The translations under genes were made by a program, and so were the position numbers. Shown one piece after another: positions 37,647 to 45,545 of a DNA stretch of 64,000 bases; position 1 is the first letter of the stretch; each line of letters begins with the position of its first letter. The stretch is from Pedobacter sp. BAL39. Lineage in GTDB: Bacteria > Bacteroidota > Bacteroidia > Sphingobacteriales > Sphingobacteriaceae. The notes below the pieces were generated by a model. That model was not told where the DNA came from and ran no database searches. It saw only the letters and a program-made list of their open reading frames with translations. Location of the stretch: the NCBI RefSeq assembly GCF_000170795.1, contig NZ_ABCM01000003.1:62001-126000 (forward strand), given 5' to 3'.

Positions 37647-38849
37647 ATGGAACATCAGCACTACATCTTCCCCCAGGAAATTATTGAAAATACTGCGGAA
37701 TACCATTTCCAGCACCACCGGTCACCCACAAAAATCATCTACCAATGCCTGCTCATCTTTCTGGCCCTGGTGTTACTGACGATCTTTTTTGTAAAGGTGG
37801 ATGTGAACGTGAAAAGCACCGGCCTGTTCAGACCTGTGCAGGAGCGTACAGACATCAAGCCCCTGATCAGCGGTCGCGTGGATTCCGTTTTTATCAAAGA
37901 AAATACCCATGTCGAGGCAGGACAAGTGCTGCTGACCATCAAAAGAGAATCCCTGGAAGGAAGGAATGACCTGCTGGAACTACAGCAGTCTGATGTAGAT
38001 GCGCAATTGTCAGATCTTGAACAGCTGTTACATGCCTATAAGATCAATGACTGGTCGAAGAAATTAAAGCTGGAATCAGGGCTGTACGGTCAGCAATACA
38101 GCCTCTTTATGCAGCGCATTGTGGAGGCACGTTCCCGCCTCGGACTGGCCAGAAAAAACCACGACCGCTTTTATTACCTGTATCAGCGTAAGGCCATTTC
38201 GGCCGTAGAATATGATGAGGTAAAGCTGAAGCTCGACAACATCAAAAATGAACTTGGTCTGATTGCCGAAACACAGGGGAGCAGGTGGCAGACGGAGCTC
38301 AATGCGCTGAAGATCCAGCAGCGTCAGCTGGGAGCGCAAAATGAACAATACGATGAAGAAAGAGATTTTTATACCCTGCGTGCGCCCGTTACGGGGTCGG
38401 TGCAACAGCTCAAAGGTCTGCAGCCTGGCAGTCTGGTGAGTGCCAATGAACTGCTGGCAGAGATTTCGCCAGACTCGGGTTTGATTGCAGAAACCTACGT
38501 GCTGCCCAAAGATATTGGATTATTGAAAACAGGAACGAAGGCGAAGTTTCAGATTGATGCCTACAACTATAACCAGTGGGGAATGGTAAAGGGAAAAGTA
38601 ATCTCCATCTCCAGCGACATATTTATGGATAAGGGCAATCAGCCTTACTTTAAGGTCAGGTGCCTGCTGGACAAACACCAGCTGTCTTTGAAAAATGGTT
38701 ATGTTGGCAAAATCAAAAAGGGGATGACGCTGCAGGCGCGCTTTTTTGTGACCCGAAGAACCTTATTTCAGCTGTTGTACGACAAGGCTGACGACTGGCT
38801 GAATCCGAATGTTACACCGGCAGAGGAAAAGCAAACGGCGGCAATATGA
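37647..38849 (+). CDS. HlyD-family membrane fusion (adaptor) protein
   Basis: A 400-residue type I secretion adaptor with one N-terminal membrane helix (about 31-50). A split biotinyl-lipoyl half-motif follows (RPVQERTDIKPLISGRVDSV, then ENTHVEAGQVLLTI). The middle is a long coiled coil (about 105-235), and the second lipoyl half (FYTLRAPVTGSVQQL) precedes a beta-barrel domain. It links an inner-membrane ABC exporter to an outer-membrane channel. Its stop overlaps the start of the ABC transporter by 4 bp (ATGA), so the two are co-translated. The TolC partner is not in the window. Confidence 0.9.
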   Translation: MEHQHYIFPQEIIENTAEYHFQHHRSPTKIIYQCLLIFLALVLLTIFFVKVDVNVKSTGLFRPVQERTDIKPLISGRVDSVFIKENTHVEAGQVLLTIKRESLEGRNDLLELQQSDVDAQLSDLEQLLHAYKINDWSKKLKLESGLYGQQYSLFMQRIVEARSRLGLARKNHDRFYYLYQRKAISAVEYDEVKLKLDNIKNELGLIAETQGSRWQTELNALKIQQRQLGAQNEQYDEERDFYTLRAPVTGSVQQLKGLQPGSLVSANELLAEISPDSGLIAETYVLPKDIGLLKTGTKAKFQIDAYNYNQWGMVKGKVISISSDIFMDKGNQPYFKVRCLLDKHQLSLKNGYVGKIKKGMTLQARFFVTRRTLFQLLYDKADDWLNPNVTPAEEKQTAAI

Positions 38850-41077
38850 GTAAGGTAGCCAGGAACTTTGCTGACCTCATTAAAGGAATGGCGTCAGGCT
38901 TCAGGGCTGGGGTGGTCAGCAAAAGAAAAAATAAACTCATCAGTGTCAAGCAACACGATGTGACCGATTGTGGTGCCGCATGCATTGCTTCTATCGCTGG
39001 CTGGTATGACCTTGACCTGCCTATTGCCCGGATTCGCCAGTATGCTTCAACGGATAAAAAGGGCACCAATGTACTCGGTCTGATAGAGGCAGCTGTAAAG
39101 ATCGGCTTCACTGCCAAAGGCGTGAAAGGCAACTTTGAACATTTGCCGGAAGTACCACTGCCGGTCATTGCACATGTGGTGGAAAACAACTTGGCGCATT
39201 ACATCGTCATTTATAAGATCAGTAAAACGACCATTCAGGTGATGGACCCCGCCTATGGGGAACTGCAGGAAATCAGTCATGATGTTTTTCAGAAAAAATG
39301 GACAGGAGTGCTGGTCATGCTCTTGCCCGGCGACGACTTTTCGGGCGGTAATGAGCGCATCAGTATTGAACAGCGTTTTATCTATCTGCTGATGCCACAC
39401 CGGAGTGTACTGTTGCAGGTGCTGGCCGGAGCGGTATTCTATACCATCCTGGGGCTTTCCAGCTCCATCTTCCTGCAAAAAATTGTCGATAATGTTCTTC
39501 CGGAGGGCAATACCAATCTGCTGAACCTAATGGGGATCGTCATGATTGCCATCATCTTTGTGCAGGTTTTTATCAACCATGCGAAGACCATGCTGACCAT
39601 AAAAACCGGGCAGCAGATTGACGCCAGGCTAATCCTCGGTTACTACAAACACCTGCTGAAGCTGCCTCAGCAATTTTTTGATACGATGCGGGTGGGAGAG
39701 ATCATCTCCCGTATGAATGATGCGGTTAAAATCAGGGCCTTTATCAATGAAGTGCTGGTAGGTTTTCTTGTGAATGTCTTTATTCTCATTTTTTCCTTCG
39801 CCCTGATGTTTACCTATTACTGGAAACTCGCACTGATCATGCTGATTGTAGTGCCCCTATATGCGCTCATCTACTATTTTTCCAACAAGGTGAATAAACA
39901 GACTCAGCGGAAAGTGATGGAAAAAACCGCGGAACTTGAAAACCAGCTGGTGGAGTCTGTGACTGCCGTAAGCACCATCAAGAGGTTCGGACTGGAAGAT
40001 TTTGCCAACCTGAAGACGGAAACCAGGTTTATTGGCCTGTTGAAAACCATTTATACCTCCGGCGTCAACTCTTTATGGATCGGCAACCTCAGTTCAACGG
40101 TATCCAGTTTGTTTTCAGTAATCCTGCTATGGACGGGGGCGAGCTTTGTCCTCAATAACCTCATTACACCAGGTGAGCTGCTCTCTTTTTATGCGATTAT
40201 CGGTTATTTTACGGGGCCTGTCATCAGCCTGATCGGGATGAATAAAATCCTTCAGGATGCACGGATTGCGGCCGACAGGTTGTTTGAGATTATGGACCTG
40301 GAGCGGGAGGCCACAGGCAGTAAAACGGATCTGTCTGAGGACATGATCGGCGACATCAGCATTCAGAACATCCACTTTAGGTACGGGAGCCGTGTCAACG
40401 TTTTTGAAAATTTCAGCCTGTCGATTCCAAAGGGAAAGATTACAGCCATCGTCGGGGAGAGTGGCTCCGGTAAAACGACTTTGTTGTCCTTGCTGCAAAA
40501 TATATATTCCCTGCAATCAGGGAGCATCCTCATTGGGGAGTATGACATCAAGTACCTGACCTCCTACAGCTTGAGGAGAGTCGTCGGAGTAGTCCCACAG
40601 GATGTTCATCTCTTTGCGGGAAATGTGATTGATAACATCGCTATCGGGGATATGGAACCTGATATGAAAAGGATCATCCGCATCTGTAAAGATATTGCCA
40701 TTATGGATTTTATTGAGAAGCTGCCACATGGGTTCAACACCTACCTTGGTGAAAATGGCGCCAGCCTGTCCGGCGGACAGCGGCAGCGTCTGGCGATCGC
40801 GAGGGCCTTATACCGGGAGCCGGAAATCCTGATCCTGGATGAGGCCACTTCTTCTCTCGACTCTGCATCTGAGGCTTACGTACACCATACTGTAGACTTG
40901 CTGCGAAAAAAGGGTAAAACCATCATCCTCATTGCCCACCGTCTGAGTACGGTGGTCAATGCGGATAAAATTGCGGTACTGAAGCAGGGTCGCCTGATGG
41001 AGGAGGGCAGTCATGCGCAGCTGCTGGAACAGGAAGGTTTGTACGCCGAAATGTGGGGCCGCCAATACCATGCATAG
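38846..41077 (+). CDS. Peptidase-containing ABC transporter (C39 peptidase, PCAT)
   Basis: A 743-residue half-transporter that cuts and exports double-glycine peptides. N-terminal C39 peptidase with Cys42 (TDCGAAC), His118 (NNLAHYIV) and Asp134 (VMDPAYG). The six-helix membrane domain covers about 175-470. The ATPase has Walker A GESGSGKT (537-544), signature LSGGQ (641-645), Walker B ILILDEA (661-667) and H-loop His698. All catalytic residues are present. With the HlyD-type adaptor it forms the exporter of the 37305 peptide and perhaps of peptides coded elsewhere. Confidence 0.94.
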   Translation: MSKVARNFADLIKGMASGFRAGVVSKRKNKLISVKQHDVTDCGAACIASIAGWYDLDLPIARIRQYASTDKKGTNVLGLIEAAVKIGFTAKGVKGNFEHLPEVPLPVIAHVVENNLAHYIVIYKISKTTIQVMDPAYGELQEISHDVFQKKWTGVLVMLLPGDDFSGGNERISIEQRFIYLLMPHRSVLLQVLAGAVFYTILGLSSSIFLQKIVDNVLPEGNTNLLNLMGIVMIAIIFVQVFINHAKTMLTIKTGQQIDARLILGYYKHLLKLPQQFFDTMRVGEIISRMNDAVKIRAFINEVLVGFLVNVFILIFSFALMFTYYWKLALIMLIVVPLYALIYYFSNKVNKQTQRKVMEKTAELENQLVESVTAVSTIKRFGLEDFANLKTETRFIGLLKTIYTSGVNSLWIGNLSSTVSSLFSVILLWTGASFVLNNLITPGELLSFYAIIGYFTGPVISLIGMNKILQDARIAADRLFEIMDLEREATGSKTDLSEDMIGDISIQNIHFRYGSRVNVFENFSLSIPKGKITAIVGESGSGKTTLLSLLQNIYSLQSGSILIGEYDIKYLTSYSLRRVVGVVPQDVHLFAGNVIDNIAIGDMEPDMKRIIRICKDIAIMDFIEKLPHGFNTYLGENGASLSGGQRQRLAIARALYREPEILILDEATSSLDSASEAYVHHTVDLLRKKGKTIILIAHRLSTVVNADKIAVLKQGRLMEEGSHAQLLEQEGLYAEMWGRQYHA

Positions 41078-41093
41078 TAAACGGTTAGAACAG

Positions 41094-43502
41094 TTAGAAT
41101 TCCAGCCGGTAGTTTAATGTAGGGACCATGCCGATCCATTTCGCCGGTTCAATGATCCTCTTACTTGGGTTGTAGTGCATGCCAAGTGTGTTCTCCTTGT
41201 TCAGTAGGTTTTGAATGTCCAGGATCAACAGGTGATTGACACGTTTGCTGTTGATGCGGTAGCTGCCGGAGAAATCTATGCGGAAGTATGGATCGGCGGT
41301 AAGGGTGTTGATTTTAGACTGGTCAATCACTTCTTCGTCGAGGCGGAAGGTTTCTTCTATCTGCAGAGGGCTATATTTCCTGCCACCGGCATAGATGATT
41401 TTTGAGTTCAGTCCGAAGAGGTTACGTCCGTCCTTTCCGGCTTTCCATTCTTTGCCGACAACAAGGTTCGCCACGTATTGTGTGTTGAAGGTGGTATTGA
41501 ACTCCTTTTCACTCAAGGCCTTGAATTTGGAATCGAACAGCGAGGTCGTCAACATGTAATAATAACCATTTGTCAGCGATTTCTCCAAGGACAATTCCAG
41601 CCCGTAGTTTTTTCCGCTGCCTTTATTGACCAGCGACCTGTACGAACTGGACAAAATCGCATAGTTGTCCGAGACATCCAGCAGGGAGAAGTTGATGGAT
41701 GGATCGGCAGAGACAGGTACATCATAGAGGTACTGATAATAAACTTCTGTTTTGAATTTCAGGTTTCCGCCGAGCAGTTTTTCATAACCCAATACCGCCT
41801 GTGCCGATTTGGTTGGTTTCAGCTTTTCAGAAGGCGGTACTCCGACAGCCGGTGCCTTTTCATTCTTTGCAAAATAATAGGATAGTGGTTCTATTCTATT
41901 GTAAATCCCGGTAGCGAAGGAAAGTGTCTGGCTGTGTTCCAGCTGCCAGTTCAGTCCGATGCGGGGTTCTACACTCCAGGTTTTGCTAAGCACAAAATAG
42001 CTGGCATGAATGCCCGTATTTAAGGTCATGCTGTTGTTCAGGCTGGCCTTGTGTTGAAGGAAAGTATCAAAGCTGCTGGTCTGTCCATCCTGATCCAGGA
42101 GTTGCCGGGTAGATTTTCGCTCGGTATCATATCCCAACGCATAGAGGTTGTAGCTGAGCAGACTGGCATTTACACCGGCACGTATGGTATTGGTATTGTT
42201 TAGCTTGTAATTTATGATACCGGCATAACGGATGGCAGTATTCGTGTACTGGGTATGCTCACGAAGTGCAGGGAGGTATTCGTTGGACAGGGTGTCGATC
42301 ATACTGGCACTGCGGTTGACGGAGTACGAAAGGATGTTGCTGAAGTACGTGTTGTCGTTGGCAATGTAGAGGTGTTTCAGTCCGGCGCTGCCAGCGTCGA
42401 ACTTAAAGTTGACATCCTGGCCGTCGATCCTTTCCTCCCATTTTGTATAATCGCGCTCTGCATCATCATTCAGGGCGCCGAGTCCGCCGATTCCAAACAG
42501 GGAGAATGTACCTGCTTTTTTTGTGGGCACAACGATGTTAAAGGACAAGTCCTGGTACTTGGGGACACCCTGGTCAGCCACACTAAGGCCTGCTTTTTCC
42601 AGCAGACTGAGGGAGGAATAGCGGTAGCTGACGAGATAAGATGCATCGCTGCCCTTTTTAAAAGGACCTTCCATAGCCAGTCCTGCGCCAAGCACGCCGA
42701 TGGTCAGCGCATACTCCCTTTTGTCTGTATTTCCCTTTCTGAACTTCAGGTCAAAGGCACCTGCCGAAGCATTGCTGTATTCTGCAGGCAGGGCACCGGT
42801 ATAAAAATCGGAGGTGCTGAGCACGGTGGTGTTGAGCATGCTGATGGCACCACCCGATGCCCCTTCGTTCCCAAAGTGATTGGGATTGATGATTTCTATG
42901 CCCTCCAAACGCCATTGCAGGCTCTTTGGAGAGTTTCCACGGACAATAATCTGGTTGTCATCGCCTCCGGCAACTACTCCTGCAAAACTCTGGGCCATCC
43001 TTGCGGGATCAAAAAAGCCGCCCGCATATCTATTGGTTTCTTCGGGGGAGAAGGAGCGTGCACTGGTCAGCGCCATCTGATTTAGTGGTTTCTTGTTACT
43101 GCTGGCACTCACCACTACCTCACTGAGGCGGTTGTTCTGAGGTTCCATTTCCATGTTGATGACAGCTTCCTTTCCGCTGCTGACCAGAAGCTCCGAGATG
43201 ATGAGTTGCTGATAGCCGGTCAGGCTCGCCTGGATGGTCTGTCGCCCCAGCGGAACTTTGAAAAGCTGAAACTCACCTTTATCATTGCTGCTCACGGATT
43301 TTACATTAGCTGCAGAACTGATCCGTACCGTCACGCTGCCCAGCGGCAGTCCGCTGATCCTATCGGTTACTGTTCCTTTAACGATTTGTGTGAGCTGCTG
43401 GTCGTGTAGAGGAGTCTTTTCCTGCGCAAACATCAGCTGGCCGCAAAACAGCAGGGCCATAAAAAGTAGGGGGCGTAATTTCATAGAATGATTCGTTTTC
43501 AT
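41094..43502 (-). CDS. TonB-dependent receptor (carboxypeptidase-like domain plus plug)
   Basis: An 802-residue outer-membrane receptor. Signal peptide ending LMFAQE (start at 43502, or the ATG six codons inside). A carboxypeptidase-like domain follows (about 35-120: GTVTDRISGLPLGSVTV), then a plug with the FAGVVAGGDDNQIIVRGNSP segment and a barrel. It converges with the ABC exporter (16 bp between the stops) and diverges from the short sigma factor at 43721. Substrate unknown; a metal chelate or a peptide is possible given the neighbours. Confidence 0.88.
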   Translation of the reverse strand: MKTNHSMKLRPLLFMALLFCGQLMFAQEKTPLHDQQLTQIVKGTVTDRISGLPLGSVTVRISSAANVKSVSSNDKGEFQLFKVPLGRQTIQASLTGYQQLIISELLVSSGKEAVINMEMEPQNNRLSEVVVSASSNKKPLNQMALTSARSFSPEETNRYAGGFFDPARMAQSFAGVVAGGDDNQIIVRGNSPKSLQWRLEGIEIINPNHFGNEGASGGAISMLNTTVLSTSDFYTGALPAEYSNASAGAFDLKFRKGNTDKREYALTIGVLGAGLAMEGPFKKGSDASYLVSYRYSSLSLLEKAGLSVADQGVPKYQDLSFNIVVPTKKAGTFSLFGIGGLGALNDDAERDYTKWEERIDGQDVNFKFDAGSAGLKHLYIANDNTYFSNILSYSVNRSASMIDTLSNEYLPALREHTQYTNTAIRYAGIINYKLNNTNTIRAGVNASLLSYNLYALGYDTERKSTRQLLDQDGQTSSFDTFLQHKASLNNSMTLNTGIHASYFVLSKTWSVEPRIGLNWQLEHSQTLSFATGIYNRIEPLSYYFAKNEKAPAVGVPPSEKLKPTKSAQAVLGYEKLLGGNLKFKTEVYYQYLYDVPVSADPSINFSLLDVSDNYAILSSSYRSLVNKGSGKNYGLELSLEKSLTNGYYYMLTTSLFDSKFKALSEKEFNTTFNTQYVANLVVGKEWKAGKDGRNLFGLNSKIIYAGGRKYSPLQIEETFRLDEEVIDQSKINTLTADPYFRIDFSGSYRINSKRVNHLLILDIQNLLNKENTLGMHYNPSKRIIEPAKWIGMVPTLNYRLEF

Positions 43503-43706
43503 CTTATGACACCCAATTTTACTTTTACCCCTACGTCATGTGCGTATAAATCAAAACATAACGAGAATAAAAATGTAAAATTTGGCCAATGGAAGCAATT
43601 TTAATAATTGTTGAAAATAATCCTATTCCTTTCGCGTTTATTTTCACTAGATTTATAGAGTTATTCTGTTTATGTTATTTATCGTTTTTTTTAACGGAAT
43701 AATCTA

Positions 43707-43714
43707 TATATTTG
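43707..43714 (+). promoter_or_regulatory. -7 box TATATTTG of the sigma-factor gene
   Basis: Perfect TAnnTTTG, 6 bp before the ATG at 43721; TTTT lies 18 bp upstream of it at the -33 position. It implies a nearly leaderless transcript. Confidence 0.5.
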
Positions 43715-43720
43715 ATATAC

Positions 43721-44158
43721 ATGGATTTATCTTTAGCAATCTCAAACGTCGAAATTGTACAATTAATTAAACAGAAAAAGCCGGAAGGCTTCAGATTGTT
43801 GTATGATAAGTATGCCAGATCGTTGTATGGGATCATTTTTCGCATGGTCAATGACAGCGTCGCAACGGAAAAAATCCTCTCCGAGACTTTTGTCCTGGCA
43901 ACAAAGGGAATTGAGGGTTATCGTCCGGAGCGTTGTACACTATTTATATGGATGTTGCAGATCTCCAGATCATTATCTCAGGCACATATGGCTCAGTCCA
44001 GGGTGGAAAAAAGCCAGGGGCATACCAGTATTTTTGACCTGGTATTCAACAGGGGATTTTCTGTTCAGGCGGTATCAGATTTATTGTTAAAGCAGAAAAG
44101 CGATTGTGCTTTGCTGTTCAGGAAGGAACTTAAGAACTTAAACCCGGAGTTGTTGTGA
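43721..44158 (+). CDS. Short ECF-type sigma factor
   Basis: A 145-residue protein, short for an ECF sigma factor. I use the ATG at 43721; the longer frame starts with a TTG inside the -7 box. Sigma region 2 is clear (EGFRLLYDKYARSLYGIIF, then TEKILSETFVLATK and WMLQISRS). The usual linker and first helices of region 4 are missing. A tail FNRGFSVQAVSDLLL with LLFRKELKNLN looks like a shortened, partly degenerate region 4 helix-turn-helix. Its stop overlaps the GTG start of the cupin anti-sigma gene, so the pair is translationally coupled. Regulon unknown. Confidence 0.78.
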   Translation: MDLSLAISNVEIVQLIKQKKPEGFRLLYDKYARSLYGIIFRMVNDSVATEKILSETFVLATKGIEGYRPERCTLFIWMLQISRSLSQAHMAQSRVEKSQGHTSIFDLVFNRGFSVQAVSDLLLKQKSDCALLFRKELKNLNPELL

Positions 44159-44748
44159 ATTTAAAGGATTTTATAGATAGTGGCATTTTAGAATTATATG
44201 TCCTGGAACTGCTGCCACAGCAAGACAGGGATATGGTAGACCTGTTATTGGTGGAGTTTCCGGACCTGAAAGCAGAAGTACACAAGGTTGAAATGCAGCA
44301 GGAGCGAAAAGCGATGGAGCAGGAGAAGGCTTGCCGTACTTCTTTCGAAGAGATGCAGAAAATTATGCTCAATTCGGCGAAAGAGCAGAAAATGCATATC
44401 GATGATCTTCCCCTGATCAACAAACATTCCGATTACAAAAAATGGCATCGGCTGGTCCATGAGACGGCTCCAGAGGCACTCATTTCCGATAATTATCAAC
44501 GTGTATTGCGGAGCGAGAACGGGGTTACACAGGTATTGGTGGTTTCCGCTTTTGATATCCCTGATGAGTTGCATGACGACTCTTATGAAAGCTTTCTGAT
44601 CCTTAAGGGCGAATGTCGCTGCACCGTTGGTGATGACGTTTTTGGATTGACCGCTGGTGGCTTCACCGAGATTCCATTGAACGAAAACCATAAAGTGGAG
44701 GTGATCAACGCTCCGGTAATGGCCATTGTACAGTATGTGGCCGCATGA
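44155..44748 (+). CDS. Cupin-domain anti-sigma factor (ChrR/RskA-like)
   Basis: A 197-residue soluble protein starting with GTG at 44155, which overlaps the sigma-factor stop. The N-terminal part (1-75) has the pattern of RskA-type sigma-binding domains (ILELYVLELLPQQDRDMVD then EFPDLKAEV). The C-terminal part (about 105-195) is a cupin with likely metal ligands His140, Glu145 and His179 (ELHDDSYE, PLNENHKVEVIN). No membrane helix is present, so it would sense a cytoplasmic signal, as ChrR does for singlet oxygen. The role is inferred from gene order and domains. Confidence 0.75.
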   Translation: MNLKDFIDSGILELYVLELLPQQDRDMVDLLLVEFPDLKAEVHKVEMQQERKAMEQEKACRTSFEEMQKIMLNSAKEQKMHIDDLPLINKHSDYKKWHRLVHETAPEALISDNYQRVLRSENGVTQVLVVSAFDIPDELHDDSYESFLILKGECRCTVGDDVFGLTAGGFTEIPLNENHKVEVINAPVMAIVQYVAA

Positions 44749-44772
44749 TCACCAGAAGTTCATCACAAACAA

Positions 44773-44780
44773 TACCTTTG
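44773..44780 (+). promoter_or_regulatory. -7 box TACCTTTG
   Basis: Perfect TAnnTTTG, 16 bp upstream of the ATG at 44797. It separates that gene from the sigma/anti-sigma pair. No -33 element is seen. Confidence 0.4.
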
Positions 44781-44796
44781 ACATAAATAAGTCACA

Positions 44797-45456
44797 ATGA
44801 AAAATGCAGTGGTAATCGGGGCGACAGGTTTAGTAGGTAGCGAATTGGTAGCTCTTTTGTTATCGGATGAACGCTTTGAAACGGTAACTGTTTTTACCAG
44901 GCGCAGCTTAAAGCTGCAGCACCCGAAACTCCTGGAACACCTGATTGATTTTGACCAGTATGACAGCTGGCAGCATCAGGTAAAAGGTGATGTGCTCTTC
45001 TCTGCTTTAGGGACAACGTTGAAACAGGCTGGCAGTAAAGCTGCGCAATATCACATCGATTATACCTATCAGTATCATTTTGCCAAAGCTGCGGCTGAAA
45101 GTAAAGTTTCGGTATATGTACTGGTGTCTGCCGCGGCGGCGAGTCCGGATTCAAAAATGTTCTATTCAAAGATGAAAGGGGAGTTAGAGCGTGATGTAAA
45201 ACAGCTGCCTTTCTCCAGTATTTATTTTCTGCAGCCAAGTCTGCTGGTTGGTAAGCGTGACCATTCGCGTTTGGGAGAAAAGTTCGGAGAGCGAGTGCTG
45301 GCTGTATTTAATGCGCTGGGCTTGTTCAGGAAATACCGGGCCATTTCTGGAAAAACCGTTGCTCAGGCCATGATCAATGCTGCGCTTACGGCCAATCCGG
45401 GTGTGCACGTATATGCCTTAGATGATGTATTTACACTTGCCGGATCGAAGGGCTAA
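44797..45456 (+). CDS. NAD(P)-binding epimerase-like protein
   Basis: A 219-residue Rossmann protein with nucleotide motif IGATGLVGSELV (8-19) and VFTRRSLKL at the end of strand 2, which suggests NADP(H). It resembles short atypical SDRs of the HIM1/TIP30 type (VLVSAAAASPDSKMFYSKMK, with a YxxxK-like YSKMK). Substrate unknown. It is transcribed from its own likely promoter. Confidence 0.82.
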   Translation: MKNAVVIGATGLVGSELVALLLSDERFETVTVFTRRSLKLQHPKLLEHLIDFDQYDSWQHQVKGDVLFSALGTTLKQAGSKAAQYHIDYTYQYHFAKAAAESKVSVYVLVSAAAASPDSKMFYSKMKGELERDVKQLPFSSIYFLQPSLLVGKRDHSRLGEKFGERVLAVFNALGLFRKYRAISGKTVAQAMINAALTANPGVHVYALDDVFTLAGSKG

Positions 45457-45477
45457 CACCATCGCTGTTTTTTTATG

Positions 45478-45485
45478 TAAATTTG
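45478..45485 (+). promoter_or_regulatory. -7 box TAAATTTG
   Basis: Perfect TAnnTTTG, 60 bp upstream of the FUSC gene start. No -33 TTTG at the usual spacing. Confidence 0.35.
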
Positions 45486-45545
45486 CGGCTCAGATATTGA
45501 TTTGATTGTTGTAGGGAACTCAAATCACAGATACACGCCAGTTGA

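Noticed and set aside
42255..43085. 276-codon open frame on the plus strand inside the TonB receptor gene
   Set aside because: It is the antisense shadow of a clearly coding receptor; no domain, signal peptide or promoter supports it.
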